Counted from the stretch's first letter, positions 8,726 to 18,052 are shown. The stretch is 64,000 nt of DNA from Candidatus Pantoea deserta (GCF_003813865.1 NZ_RMVG01000019.1:31811-95810); one strand, 5' to 3'. Numbers and translations: made by a program. Notes: generated by a model not told the origin, from the sequence alone.

Positions 8726-9787
8726 ATGGCGACGACGCAGGCGGGGCTGGCGCGCTGGAGCGGGCTGATTTTCAGCTCGGCGGCGCTGGTGGCGCTGCTG
8801 GAATGGATACATGTTCCGGCGGCGCTGCTGCTTGGCCCGATGTTTGCCGGCATTGGCTTCGCGGCCTCCGGCCGTTCGCTGAAACTGTCGCGGCCGCTGT
8901 TCAACTGCGCCCAGGCAACGGTGGGCGCAATGATCGCCTCGGCCATTCCCGCCTCGATATTCCATGAAATTGCCCGCGACTGGCCGCTGTTTGTGCTGTG
9001 CGTCGGCTCGGTGATTGTCGCCAGCCTGGCGCTGGGCGGCCTGCTGGCTTATTTTCGCGTGCTGCCAGGCTCGACGGCGATCTGGGGATCCTCGCCCGGC
9101 GCGGCGACCGCGATGACCCTGATGGCGGAGAGCTTTGGCGCGGACGTGCGCCTTGTCGCCTTTATGCAGTATCTGCGCGTGATGGTGGTGGCGCTGGTCG
9201 CGACCCTGGTCACGCGCCTGTGGACCGGAGCCAGCGGCGGCGCATCGCCCGCGCTCGATCTGTTTGCCCCTTTTGCGCCAGCCTCATTTTTCTTTACCTT
9301 ACTGACCATTGCCGCAGGCGTACTGGCGGCGCGTCTGCTGCGGATTTCCGCCGGCCCGATGCTGATGACGCTGATTGTCGCCTCGGTGGTTCAGGATGTC
9401 GGTTGGGTGACGCTGACCCTGCCGAAGTGGCTGCTGGCGCTGGCCTACGCCTTTGTGGGCTGGGGCATCGGCCTGCGCTTTAGCGCCGACATCATCCGCT
9501 ATGCGGCGCACGCCTTTCCCCGCGTCCTGCTGTCGGTGTTGACGCTGGTGGCTATCTGCGGCGGCTTTGCTTTTTTGCTGGTCGAGTTCGCCGGAATCGA
9601 TCCGCTGACGGCCTATCTGGCTACCAGTCCGGGCGGAGCGGATTCGGTGGCTATTATCGCCGCCTCCAGCAACGTCAACATGCCTTTTGTGATGGCGATG
9701 CAGACCGGGCGCTTTATCGTGGTGATGTTTACTGGCCCGATATTGTCGCGCTGGATCGCTAACTGGATGGCGCGGCGCGGGCAATAA
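8726..9787 (+). CDS. AbrB-family membrane protein (AbrB duplication)
   Basis: A 353-residue inner-membrane protein with about nine to ten hydrophobic segments in two similar halves, each with the AbrB-type signature: WGSSPGAATAMTLMAESFGADVRLVAFMQYLRV in the first half and YLATSPGGADSVAIIAASSNVNMPFVMAMQTGRF in the second. The family is annotated as a possible ammonia-monooxygenase-related or regulator-like membrane protein; the transport role is unproven. It starts one base after the preceding hydrolase stop, consistent with coupling. Confidence 0.82.
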   Translation: MATTQAGLARWSGLIFSSAALVALLEWIHVPAALLLGPMFAGIGFAASGRSLKLSRPLFNCAQATVGAMIASAIPASIFHEIARDWPLFVLCVGSVIVASLALGGLLAYFRVLPGSTAIWGSSPGAATAMTLMAESFGADVRLVAFMQYLRVMVVALVATLVTRLWTGASGGASPALDLFAPFAPASFFFTLLTIAAGVLAARLLRISAGPMLMTLIVASVVQDVGWVTLTLPKWLLALAYAFVGWGIGLRFSADIIRYAAHAFPRVLLSVLTLVAICGGFAFLLVEFAGIDPLTAYLATSPGGADSVAIIAASSNVNMPFVMAMQTGRFIVVMFTGPILSRWIANWMARRGQ

Positions 9788-9810
9788 AAAACCCCGGCGT
9801 CGGGCCGGGG
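9786..9810 (-). terminator. Rho-independent terminator downstream of pqqU
   Basis: Stem CCCCGGC (9792-9798) with GCCGGGG (9804-9810) and a five-base loop. The A-run at 9786-9791 becomes a U-run on the minus strand, so it mainly serves the minus-strand receptor gene; it also separates the two convergent genes. Confidence 0.8.
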
Positions 9811-9818
9811 TATCGCGC

Positions 9819-11927
9819 TTACTGGAATGCGTAGCTCATGGTCAGCCCGACGCTGTAATTGCGCCCCGGCGCGGGTTCGAAATAGCGGCCGTTGCCTTCG
9901 TTGACAATCACCGAGCCGACATACTCCCGATCGAACAGGTTATCGACGCGGCCAAACAGATCCAGCGTCCAGTTCTCTACCTGCCATTTATAGCCGCTGT
10001 TAAGCGCCGCCACGGTATAGGAGGGGGCTTTAACGTCATTTTCATCGTCGGCGGCGATGTTGCTCATGTAGCGCATCTCCGCGCCGGCATAAAAGCCCTG
10101 TTCCGGCGCATACGCCAGTCCGGTATAAAACATATTGCGCGCAATGCCGGGAATACGGTTGCCATTGCAGCTCTCGTTACCGCAGGCGTTGCTGCGATAG
10201 CGCGCGTCGAGCAGCGTCCAGGCGGCTTTGACGCGCCAGTCGGCGGCAAACTGCTGATCGATACCCAGCTCCAGCCCCCGGCGGCGCGTTTCTCCGGCGT
10301 TCTTATAGGTGGTGCGGCCGCCGAGGCTGGTGTCGGTGACTATCTCGTTTTTGGTGTCGGTCTGGAACAGCGCGGCGGTGATTAGCCCGTTGCCGATGCG
10401 TTTTTTGCTGCCGATTTCAACGGTATCGCTGGTTGCCGGCTTCAGGTCGCTGTTCAGGCCGGTTTCACCGTCGGCGCGGTAGGACAGCTCGTTAATGGTG
10501 GGCGTTTCAAAGCCGCGCCCGGCAGAGAGGTAGGCGTTCCAGCCGCTGTCGATAGCGTATTTGAGCGAGGCGGCGGGCAGCCATTTGTGATAGCGCGCCT
10601 CGCCGCTGTCGTCCCCGTTGCCGGCGGTAACGTAATAGTCGTTCGAGTCGAAGTTCACCGTGCTGTAGCGCAGACCGGCGTCCAGCGACCATTTGTCGGT
10701 CAGCTGCCAGGCGGTTTGCAGATAGGGGTCCAGGTTCCACATCAGGTTGCGTTCGTTGCGGCGCAGATTTCCTTTCTCGCCGTATTCGGTCGCGGTGAAG
10801 TTCTCGAAGCCTTTGCGCCGCTCGGTCATAGTTTCGTAGTCGAGTCCTCCGGTCAGTGTCACCGGCACGCTGAACAGGGTGTCGCGGTGGGTCCAGCGGG
10901 TATCGATGCCCTGATAGCGACGCGTCAGGTCGATAACGCCGCCCGGATGCTTCGGGTTGGCCTGCACGCTGGCGGGAATGGACTGATACTGCGTGGTTTC
11001 ACGGATACCGGCATACATCATCACGCTCAGATCGTCGTTTTCGCTTATCTGGCGCTGATAACGCAGGCCGCCCTGGGTCTGATCGACGGTTTTGCGCGTG
11101 TTGTAAAGCGTCACGTTGCTTACCACCTGACGCGGATTGTCGCGCCACTGATCCGGCGTCAGACCGCCCGGATCCTGCGCCTCAATATGCACGCTGTTAA
11201 ACAGCAGCGTCAGGGTGCTGACGTCGTTAAGGCGCACGCCCAGCTTTGCGTTGCCCAGATTCTTCTGCGCTTCGCTGTGGTCGCGGTAGCCGTGGGTGGT
11301 AAAGCGCGAGGCGGAGACGCTGTAGTTGACGTCGCCCGCCTGGGTGCCGTCGCCGGTCGCCCCGGTGGCCTTGACGCTGTTGCGCCAGCTGCCGTAGCTG
11401 CCGTACCAGCTGCTCGCTTCCAGCGTCGGCGGCTGCTGGCCCGTCTGGGTCTCTACATTGATCACGCCGCCTGAGGCGTTGCCGTACAGAGCGGAAAACG
11501 GGCCGCGTAGCACGTCGATATGGTCAACCGAGCCAATGTCGATATTGGAGGTTTGCCCCTGGCCGTCAGGCATGGTGGCGGGTATGCCGTCAACGTACAT
11601 GCGCAGCCCGCGCACGCCGTAGGTAGAGCGCGAACCAAAGCCGCGCACCGACAGCTGGAGATCCTGGGCGTAATTTTGCCGGTTCTGGATTTGCAGCCCC
11701 GGCACGCTGCCCAGGTTTTCCGACAGATTGACGCGGGGCGCGGCCTGGCGCATGTCGTCGCCGCTGACCACGCTAACGGCGGCGGGGGTATCCAGCTCAG
11801 ACAGGCCGGACGGCGCGGGAGCGGCGCTGACCACCAGGGTGCTGCCGGTGTCGTCAGCCGCCAGCAGCGGCAGCGGCAGCATCGCGGGCAGCAGCGCGCT
11901 GATCTGACGCAGAGATGCAATTTTCAT
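9819..11927 (-). CDS. pqqU: TonB-dependent outer-membrane PQQ receptor (YncD/PqqU-like)
   Basis: A 702-residue receptor with a signal peptide (MKIASLRQISALLPAMLPLPLLAA), a TonB box near the mature N-terminus (STLVVSAAP), a plug domain (SELDTPAAVSVVSGDDM to INVETQTGQ) and a 22-strand barrel ending in aromatic YAFQ. Long stretches match E. coli YncD almost word for word from memory, including NLSENLGSVPGLQIQNRQN, DGIPATMPDGQGQTSNID and ETPTINELSYRADG. YncD has been shown to take up pyrroloquinoline quinone and was renamed PqqU. The pqq operon lies about 6 kb away and PQQ enzymes further on, so the cell may both make and recapture the cofactor. Confidence 0.87.
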   Translation of the reverse strand: MKIASLRQISALLPAMLPLPLLAADDTGSTLVVSAAPAPSGLSELDTPAAVSVVSGDDMRQAAPRVNLSENLGSVPGLQIQNRQNYAQDLQLSVRGFGSRSTYGVRGLRMYVDGIPATMPDGQGQTSNIDIGSVDHIDVLRGPFSALYGNASGGVINVETQTGQQPPTLEASSWYGSYGSWRNSVKATGATGDGTQAGDVNYSVSASRFTTHGYRDHSEAQKNLGNAKLGVRLNDVSTLTLLFNSVHIEAQDPGGLTPDQWRDNPRQVVSNVTLYNTRKTVDQTQGGLRYQRQISENDDLSVMMYAGIRETTQYQSIPASVQANPKHPGGVIDLTRRYQGIDTRWTHRDTLFSVPVTLTGGLDYETMTERRKGFENFTATEYGEKGNLRRNERNLMWNLDPYLQTAWQLTDKWSLDAGLRYSTVNFDSNDYYVTAGNGDDSGEARYHKWLPAASLKYAIDSGWNAYLSAGRGFETPTINELSYRADGETGLNSDLKPATSDTVEIGSKKRIGNGLITAALFQTDTKNEIVTDTSLGGRTTYKNAGETRRRGLELGIDQQFAADWRVKAAWTLLDARYRSNACGNESCNGNRIPGIARNMFYTGLAYAPEQGFYAGAEMRYMSNIAADDENDVKAPSYTVAALNSGYKWQVENWTLDLFGRVDNLFDREYVGSVIVNEGNGRYFEPAPGRNYSVGLTMSYAFQ

Positions 11928-12177
11928 AAATGAAAGACCGTAGTAAAAAGAGAGAAATGAACCAGACGGAACATAGTGCGCATATGTTACGGTTTTTTAC
12001 GATTATTTGAAAAGCGTAAATAATAAGGTCGATTAAAGCGAAATTCAGGGGCGAAAAATGTTTTTCCTCACTGGATTTTTGCCGACTTTCCCTTCAGTCT
12101 TAATCGCTTAGTTTGCCGGATGCGTCTGGCGTCACGCCGCATATATCAGCCCGTCACGACAACAGAAAGGAATACGT

Positions 12178-13041
12178 ATGAGTCAACAACCAACAGTCGC
12201 CGTATTAGGTCTGGGTGCAATGGGACACGCTTTTGCCGCCAACCTGCTGAAAAAGGGCTTTACCGTTTACGGCTGGAACCGCACGCGCGCGCGCGGCGAG
12301 GATCTGCTGCAGTCAGGCCTGCGCCTGGCCGACACGCCGGAGCAGGCGGTCGAGTCTGCTGACGTGGTGATTGCCATGCTGTCCGACGGCGAAACCACAG
12401 AACATACGCTGCATCAGGTGAAAGAGGCGCTGAAGCAGGGCGCAACTGTGGCGCAGATGGGCACCATCGGCGTAGAGAAAACCGATGCGCTGATCGCCTG
12501 GTTTGCCGAACAGCGCGCCGACGTGGTGTTTATCGACGCCCCGGTTTCCGGCACCAAAGCGCCGGCCGAAAACGCGCAAATTCTGGTGATGGCCAGCGGC
12601 GACCAGACGCGCGCGCAGGGGGCCGAAACCGTTTTCGCCGCCATCGGCAAAGGCACGCAGTGGCTGGGCGAGGCGGGAAAATCCTCCCGCATGAAGCTGG
12701 TGGTCAACAGCTGGCTGATTGGTCTGATGCAGAGCCTGGCCGAAAGCACGCGCCTTGCGGAAACCTTCGGCTTCACTCCCGACGATCTGTGGCAGGTGCT
12801 GGATGGCGGCCCGCTGGCTGCGCCCTATGCAAAGGTGAAGCTCGCCACGATCGCCAGCGGCGATTTTACCCCGCAGATGCATCTGCTCTGGGCGCTGAAA
12901 GACGCGAAGCTGGCGCTGGACGCAAAGGGCGACGCGAAGCTTCCCGCGCTGGAGCATATCGCTGAACTGTGGCAGCAGGCGGTAGACGCGGGCTATGGCG
13001 AGCAGGATCTGGCGTCGGTCTATCAGTATCTGAAGGCGTAA
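12178..13041 (+). CDS. NAD(P)-dependent oxidoreductase, beta-hydroxyacid dehydrogenase family
   Basis: A 287-residue enzyme with an N-terminal Rossmann fold (VAVLGLGAMGHAFAANLLKKG, residues 9-29; N-R-T after strand 2 favours NADP), the substrate loop DAPVSGTKAPAENAQI, and a C-terminal all-helical domain with the catalytic-region Lys and Asn in MKLVVNSW. Related families are 3-hydroxyisobutyrate dehydrogenases, tartronate semialdehyde reductases and imine reductases; the substrate cannot be assigned. The start follows AGAAAGGA. The AraC-type gene begins two bases after its stop, suggesting that the regulator controls this enzyme. Confidence 0.85.
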   Translation: MSQQPTVAVLGLGAMGHAFAANLLKKGFTVYGWNRTRARGEDLLQSGLRLADTPEQAVESADVVIAMLSDGETTEHTLHQVKEALKQGATVAQMGTIGVEKTDALIAWFAEQRADVVFIDAPVSGTKAPAENAQILVMASGDQTRAQGAETVFAAIGKGTQWLGEAGKSSRMKLVVNSWLIGLMQSLAESTRLAETFGFTPDDLWQVLDGGPLAAPYAKVKLATIASGDFTPQMHLLWALKDAKLALDAKGDAKLPALEHIAELWQQAVDAGYGEQDLASVYQYLKA

Positions 13042-13043
13042 TC

Positions 13044-13826
13044 GTGTCGGCGCGGCTGGCGTTTGATTTTACCACCCGGCCGCTGGTGCCTTATGCGCAT
13101 GATTATGCGCACGGCGACAGCGAACCCTGGCATCACCACAGCTGCGCGCAGCTGATCCATACCCTGAGCGGCGTAGTGCGCGTCGATACCGCGCAGGGCA
13201 GCTGGATTGTGCCGCCGAGCCGGGGCGTCTGGCTGCCTGCCTTTACCCGCCACGCGCTTCATATCACCGGTAAAGTGGCGGCGCGAACGCTGTTCGTCGA
13301 TCCGCTGGCGCGAGCGGATCTGCCAGCCGGTTGTCAGGTGGTGCAGATTTCGCCGCTGCTGCGCGAGCTGATTGTAACGTCGCTGCCGCTGCCGGAAATC
13401 TATGCCCCCGGCAGCCGCAGCGAGCGCATTTATGAGCTGATTCTGGATGAGCTGCGCAGTATGGACGTGCTGCCCTTTAGCCTGCCGGAGCCGCAGAGCG
13501 CGCGCCTGCAACACCTTTGTCGCGCCATCCAGCAGTCGCCAGGCGACAGCTGGACGCTGGAGGGCGCGGCGCGTCGGTTAAATCTCTCTGGCCGCACGCT
13601 GGCGCGCCATTTTTTGCGTGAGACCGGACTGCATTTCAGCGACTGGGTCCGGCGCGCGCGTCTGGCCATCGCCCTGACGCGACTGGCGCAGGGCGAGTCA
13701 GTGCTGCGCGTGGCGCTCGATCTGGGCTATGACAGTCCCAGCGCCTTTAGCGCGATGTTTCGTCGTCTGCTGGGCGTGACGCCGGCAACCTATTTTCCGC
13801 AGGCAGAAAAGCGGACGCTGCGTTAA
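13044..13826 (+). CDS. AraC-family transcriptional regulator (NimR-like)
   Basis: About 260 residues with an N-terminal cupin sensor (PWHHHSCAQLIHTLSGVVRVDTAQGSWIVPPSRGVWLPAFTRH) and C-terminal double HTH (LEGAARRLNLSGRTLARHFLRETG and VALDLGYDSPSAFSAMFRRLLGVTPATYF). The GTG at 13044 is chosen because the longer frame would run inside the preceding gene. The layout matches the E. coli NimR/YeaM group. The last 80 bases overlap the convergent LeuA-like gene on the other strand. Confidence 0.85.
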   Translation: MSARLAFDFTTRPLVPYAHDYAHGDSEPWHHHSCAQLIHTLSGVVRVDTAQGSWIVPPSRGVWLPAFTRHALHITGKVAARTLFVDPLARADLPAGCQVVQISPLLRELIVTSLPLPEIYAPGSRSERIYELILDELRSMDVLPFSLPEPQSARLQHLCRAIQQSPGDSWTLEGAARRLNLSGRTLARHFLRETGLHFSDWVRRARLAIALTRLAQGESVLRVALDLGYDSPSAFSAMFRRLLGVTPATYFPQAEKRTLR

Positions 13827-15459
13827 GCAACGCCTGGAGCGAGGCGCGGGCGATGTCGCTGTCGATGCTCACGCCCCAGGCGCGTTCGCCCTGGCCATTC
13901 AGGCAGCACACATACGCGACCGAGCGGCTGTCGCTGCGTTTGCCCAGCGTATACTCATGATAATCCGCAATCGTCAGGCTGCGCCCAGTGGCTTGCCGCA
14001 GCGCTGCCACCGCCGCTGACAGCAGACCGTTGCCGCTGCCGCGCAGGCGGCGCGCGCCGCCGTTCACGGCCAGGCTGGCCTCCAGCTGCGTCAGATCGCC
14101 GTCGCTGCGGCTTTCCGCTTTCAGCAGCTTCAGTGCGGGCTGTTCTATGCCGTAGTGCAGACAAAAAAGCTGCCAGACAGCGCGCTGCGTCATCTCCCTG
14201 CCGTGACGGTCCGTTTCCTGCTGCACGCGCAGGCTAAAATCCTGCATCAGCGCGCGCGGCAGCGTCAGGCCGTGATGTTGCTCCAGCAGCCAGGCGGCGC
14301 CGCTCTTGCCCGACTGGCTGTTGACGCGGATCACCGCCTCATAGCTACAGCCGATGTCGGCGGGATCGAGCGGCAGATAGGGCATCTGCCAGATGGTCTC
14401 CTGCTGCTGCTGGCGGACAGCGAAGCCCTTGCGAATGGCATCCTGATGCGAGCCGGAAAAGGCGGTAAAGACCAGCTCGCCCGCATAGGGATGGCGGGGA
14501 TGCACCGGCAGCTGGTTGCAGCGGGTGACCACCTCGATCACCTTGCCGATGTCGCTGAAGTCGAGCTGCGGGCTGATGCCCTGGCTGTAGAGATTAAGCG
14601 CCAGGGTGACAATATCTACATTGCCGGTGCGCTCGCCGTTGCCGAACAGGCAGCCCTCTACGCGTCCGGCGCCCGCCAGCAGCGCCAGTTCGGCGCAGGC
14701 GGTGCCGGTGCCGCGATCGTTATGCGGATGCACGCTGATACAGACTGCATCGCGACGGCTGAAGCGACGGCAGAAGTATTCGATCTGATCGGCATAGACG
14801 TTGGGGGTATTGACCTCGACGGTGGCCGGCAGATTAACGATCATCGGCCGCGCGGCGCAGGGCTGCCACACCTCCGCGACCGCCTCGCAGATCGCCAGCG
14901 CAAAGTCCGGCTCGGTAAAGCAAAAGGTTTCTGGCGAATACTCAAAGGTCCAGTGCGTTTCCGGACGCGCGGCGCAGCCGTCGCGGATCTGACGCGCGCC
15001 CGCGCAGGCCAGCGCAATAATCTCCGCTTTGCTCTGACCGAATACTCTTTCGCGAAACAGCAGCGCCGTCGCATTGTACAGGTGCAGAATCGCGCGCGGC
15101 GCGCCCTGCAACGCCTCAAACGTCCGGGCGATCAGCGCTTCGCGCGCCTGTGTCAGCACCTGGATCGTCACATCCTCAGGGATGCGCCGCTGCTCAATCA
15201 GCAGGCGCACAAAGTCAAAATCCGTCTGCGAGGCGGCGGGAAAGGCGACTTCAATCTCTTTAAAGCCGCAGGCCAGCAGCAGATCCCAGAACGCCAGCTT
15301 GCGCTCGGCGTCCATGGGTTCGGCCAGCGCCTGATTGCCGTCGCGTAAATCGGTTGAGAGCCAGCGCGGCGCGCCAGTAAGCTGGCGATCCGGCCACTGG
15401 CGATCGGGCAGGGCGATAACGGGAAAAGCGCGGTACTTCTCTGCGGGTTGCGTCAACAT
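13747..15459 (-). CDS. 2-isopropylmalate synthase, type II LeuA-like
   Basis: A 570-residue DRE-TIM enzyme of the long fungal/actinobacterial class, not the roughly 520-residue LeuA typical of enterics. Visible: WLSTDLRDGNQAL (the catalytic Arg-Asp), GFKEIEVAFPAASQTDFDFVR, the metal-binding SVHPHNDRGTG, EGCLFGNGERTGNVD, and a C-terminal regulatory domain (DYHEYTLGKRSDSRSVAYV, WGVSIDSDIARASLQALLNA). It condenses acetyl-CoA with 2-oxoisovalerate, or a related 2-oxoacid. No leuBCD lies nearby, so it may be a paralogue for a secondary pathway. The last about 20 residues extend past the usual end and are encoded antisense to the AraC gene. Confidence 0.85.
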   Translation of the reverse strand: MLTQPAEKYRAFPVIALPDRQWPDRQLTGAPRWLSTDLRDGNQALAEPMDAERKLAFWDLLLACGFKEIEVAFPAASQTDFDFVRLLIEQRRIPEDVTIQVLTQAREALIARTFEALQGAPRAILHLYNATALLFRERVFGQSKAEIIALACAGARQIRDGCAARPETHWTFEYSPETFCFTEPDFALAICEAVAEVWQPCAARPMIVNLPATVEVNTPNVYADQIEYFCRRFSRRDAVCISVHPHNDRGTGTACAELALLAGAGRVEGCLFGNGERTGNVDIVTLALNLYSQGISPQLDFSDIGKVIEVVTRCNQLPVHPRHPYAGELVFTAFSGSHQDAIRKGFAVRQQQQETIWQMPYLPLDPADIGCSYEAVIRVNSQSGKSGAAWLLEQHHGLTLPRALMQDFSLRVQQETDRHGREMTQRAVWQLFCLHYGIEQPALKLLKAESRSDGDLTQLEASLAVNGGARRLRGSGNGLLSAAVAALRQATGRSLTIADYHEYTLGKRSDSRSVAYVCCLNGQGERAWGVSIDSDIARASLQALLNAASAFLPAENRLPASRPADDETSR

Positions 15460-15643
15460 AGAACCTCCTGATTAATCTGTTCAGTCTGCCGCGTCGCCCG
15501 CCCGCTGCGCGCCCGCAAAGCTGACAACCGATGACGCAAAAGCGACAGCGTTATGCGCTCGACGACAATGGTCATGCGCAATCGGCATCGGCGATTTTCC
15601 GCGTCCGGTTTACTCTGGTTTTTTTGCGCTGAGAGGAAGCCGA

Positions 15644-16576
15644 ATGAAATATCACGCTGTTTGCATTGCGCTGGCGCTGGCCGGCGTATCGTCCGCGCAG
15701 GCCGTTACGCTGCGTATTGCCGATCAAAAGGGCAATATGCGCGCCGAAATGGAGTCGGCGCATCAGCTTGACAACCTGAGCTACCGCATCGAGTGGGCGG
15801 AATTTCCCGCCGCCGCGCCGCTGGCGGAGGCGCTCAACGCGGGCGCGGTGGATGCGGGCATTATCGGCGATGCGCCGCTGCTGTTTTCGCTGGCCGCCGG
15901 GTCGCAGGTAAAAGCGGTGGCCGTCAGCAAATCCGTTCCCGCCGGGCTGGCGGTACTAGTGCGCCCGGATTCTCCGATCAAAACCGCTGCCGACCTGAAA
16001 GGAAAAAGTATCGCCACCGGGCGCGGCTCCATCGGCCATTTTCAGGCGCTGAAGACCCTGGAGCAGGCCGGTTTAAGCGATAAGGATGTGCGCTGGCGTT
16101 TCCTGCAACCTGCCGATGCGCGCATCGCTCTGACCAATAACTCAGTGGACGCCTGGGCCACCTGGGACCCCTATACGGCGCTGGCGGAGGTGACGCAGAC
16201 GGGACGCGTGCTGGTAAACGGCGTCGGGCTGGCGACAGGCAACAGCTTCCTCGCCGCCACTGACGCGGCTATCAGCGACAACGAGAAACGCGCCGCGCTT
16301 CAGGATTACGTTAACCGGCTGGCGGCGGCGGATCGCTGGGCGAACAGTCACGTCAGCGACTATGCGCAGACGCTGGCGAAGATTATCGGCTTTCCGCCCG
16401 CGGCGGCGGAAAAATCCTTCTCGCGTCGTCAGTCGCACTGGCAGAGCATCGATGACGCCACGGTGCGGCAGCAGCAGGAAACCGCAGACTTTTATCAGAA
16501 ATATGGTCTGATCCAGCAACCTCTGAACGTCAAGCCGACCTTTTATCGCGGTCTGACGGTGGCGCAGGGGAGCTAA
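15644..16576 (+). CDS. SsuA-like aliphatic sulfonate-binding protein, orphan
   Basis: A 310-residue periplasmic binding protein with a signal peptide (MKYHAVCIALALAGVSSAQA). SsuA/TauA-type features: GAVDAGIIGDAPLLFSLAAG, the ligand-loop ADLKGKSIATGRGSIGHFQALKTLEQAGL and NNSVDAWATWDPY. Start preceded by GAGAGGAAGCC. No permease or ATPase gene follows; the next gene is a dipeptidase after about 310 bases. It may feed a transporter encoded elsewhere or be the remnant of a lost operon. The ligand is predicted to be a sulfonate or a similar small anion, by family only. Confidence 0.82.
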   Translation: MKYHAVCIALALAGVSSAQAVTLRIADQKGNMRAEMESAHQLDNLSYRIEWAEFPAAAPLAEALNAGAVDAGIIGDAPLLFSLAAGSQVKAVAVSKSVPAGLAVLVRPDSPIKTAADLKGKSIATGRGSIGHFQALKTLEQAGLSDKDVRWRFLQPADARIALTNNSVDAWATWDPYTALAEVTQTGRVLVNGVGLATGNSFLAATDAAISDNEKRAALQDYVNRLAAADRWANSHVSDYAQTLAKIIGFPPAAAEKSFSRRQSHWQSIDDATVRQQQETADFYQKYGLIQQPLNVKPTFYRGLTVAQGS

Positions 16577-16884
16577 CGCCGTGACGCGCGGTCACTGGCA
16601 AGGCATCGCCGCTGCGTTTGCCCGCATAGCGTGCCGCTCCGGAAAGGCGCGCAGCAGCAGAGGAGCGCGCGCCGGAGCGGCCAGGGGGATGCGAGACGAG
16701 CCTGGCGCGTCTGGTTTGCGAAGGGACGCTAACGCGACGCCTCGCGCTGGCATCGTCGCGGACGGCAACGCTGGCTCGTTCCCCGGCGCGCCTGGAGTGA
16801 CCATTTGTGCCATCTGATTTGGCGTTTACCCGACGTGCGCGTAGCATAGCGCGATGTTGAGTTCTTTAAGCGCTTATTTCCCCG
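16577..16884. other. GC-rich gap between SsuA-like and dipeptidase genes
   Basis: No convincing gene, terminator or promoter is visible. Short open frames on both strands have no recognisable motif. A degraded SsuC-type permease would be the natural neighbour but no permease signature could be read in any frame. Confidence 0.4.
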
Positions 16885-17904
16885 ATGTTAACTTTTGACG
16901 GCCATAACGATCTGCTGCTCAATCTGTGGCTCAATCACCGTGACGCGCCGGTCGACGCCTTTTACAACGGCATTGCGCAGGGCCACCTCGATTTTCCGCG
17001 TATGCAGCAGGGCGGTTTTTTCGGCGGCCTGTTCGCTATTTTTGTGCCGCCGCAGGCCTATATCGCTCAAATCGCGCCGCATCTTGCCGATGCGCCTTAT
17101 CAGCCGCTGGAGATTATGCGGCAGCAGCTGGGCATTCTCAGACTCATTGCCGAGGAGCCGCAGGGGCGCGCGCGCCTGTGCCGCAGCGCCGCAGACATTG
17201 CCGCCTGTCGCGCGGACGGCGTGCTGGCGCTGGTCGCGCATATCGAAGGCGCGGACGCGCTGGATGCCGAAGGGGAACAGCTTCAGGCCTTTTACGACGC
17301 GGGCGTGCGCAGCATCGGCCCGTTCTGGAATCTGCCCAACCGCTTCGGCACCGGCGTCACCGGAAGCTTTCCCGGCTCGCCCGACAGCGGTCCGGGGCTG
17401 ACGGAGGCGGGTAAGGCGCTTATTAAGCAGGCTAACGCCCTTAATATGCTGATCGACGTGTCGCATATGAATGAGAAAGCGTTCTGGCAGACCGCCGAAC
17501 TGTCTGCCTCGCCGCTGGTCGCCACACACTCCAATGCCCATGCGCTCTGCGCCCAGCCGCGTAATCTCACCGATGCGCAGCTTGCCGCCATTCGCGACAG
17601 CGGCGGCATGGTCGGCATTAACTTCGGCAACGCCTTTCTGCGCGCCGACGGCAAGCGCGACGGCGATACGCCGCTGAGCGACATCATCAGGCACTATGAA
17701 CGACTCAGCGCCATCATGGGGGAAGATTGTGTCGGACTGGGTTCTGATTTTGACGGCATCTCCACGCCAGAGGCGTTAAAAGACGTGACCGGATTACCGC
17801 GGCTGTTCGCGGCCTTCCGGGATGCGGGCTATGATCAGGATCGGCTGGAAAAACTCGCCTCGCGCAACTGGCAGCGCCTGTTGCAAAAAATCTGGCAGGC
17901 CTGA
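16885..17904 (+). CDS. M19-family (renal-type) dipeptidase
   Basis: A 339-residue zinc dipeptidase. Motifs: FDGHNDLL (the His-x-Asp metal site near the N-terminus), LALVAHIEGADAL with the bridging Glu, LIDVSHMNEKAFWQ, VATHSNAHALC and VGLGSDFDGI. There is no signal peptide, so it should be cytoplasmic. It lies 148 bases upstream of pqqA on the same strand. PQQ maturation needs release of the cross-linked Glu-Tyr from PqqA; a role for this dipeptidase in a late trimming step is an attractive but unproven idea. An independent role in peptide turnover or D-peptide metabolism is possible. Confidence 0.85.
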   Translation: MLTFDGHNDLLLNLWLNHRDAPVDAFYNGIAQGHLDFPRMQQGGFFGGLFAIFVPPQAYIAQIAPHLADAPYQPLEIMRQQLGILRLIAEEPQGRARLCRSAADIAACRADGVLALVAHIEGADALDAEGEQLQAFYDAGVRSIGPFWNLPNRFGTGVTGSFPGSPDSGPGLTEAGKALIKQANALNMLIDVSHMNEKAFWQTAELSASPLVATHSNAHALCAQPRNLTDAQLAAIRDSGGMVGINFGNAFLRADGKRDGDTPLSDIIRHYERLSAIMGEDCVGLGSDFDGISTPEALKDVTGLPRLFAAFRDAGYDQDRLEKLASRNWQRLLQKIWQA

Positions 17905-18003
17905 TTCATTTACTTAACATTTGCGGGTTGATATTGACACGCCGTTAGCGCACCATCAGCCCGCTTAAAATTGCGTGCATAATCACTGGATTGTTTGCGT
18001 AAT

Positions 18004-18020
18004 GATACCTGACCGGTATC
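18004..18020. promoter_or_regulatory. Inverted repeat in the pqqA promoter region
   Basis: GATACC (18004-18009) and GGTATC (18015-18020) with a five-base spacer, 33 bases before the pqqA start. It may be an operator for a pqq regulator. A TTGACA lies further upstream (about 17934-17939) but no matching -10 box was found. Confidence 0.4.
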
Positions 18021-18052
18021 GCGTTGTTCATTCACCTTAGAGGAAAACTATT

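Noticed and set aside
10587..11474. 295-codon plus-strand frame inside pqqU
   Set aside because: Overlaps a receptor gene with near-identical motifs to E. coli YncD; no motif of its own.
14155..15348. 397-codon plus-strand frame opposite the LeuA-like gene
   Set aside because: Antisense shadow with biased composition; the minus-strand gene has intact catalytic motifs.
16581..16817. Possible degraded ABC permease after the SsuA-like gene
   Set aside because: No permease signature or hydrophobic pattern could be read in any frame, so a pseudogene cannot be supported.
17934..17939. TTGACA as the pqqA -35 box
   Set aside because: Exact -35 hexamer, but no acceptable -10 box at 16-18 bases downstream, so no promoter is called.
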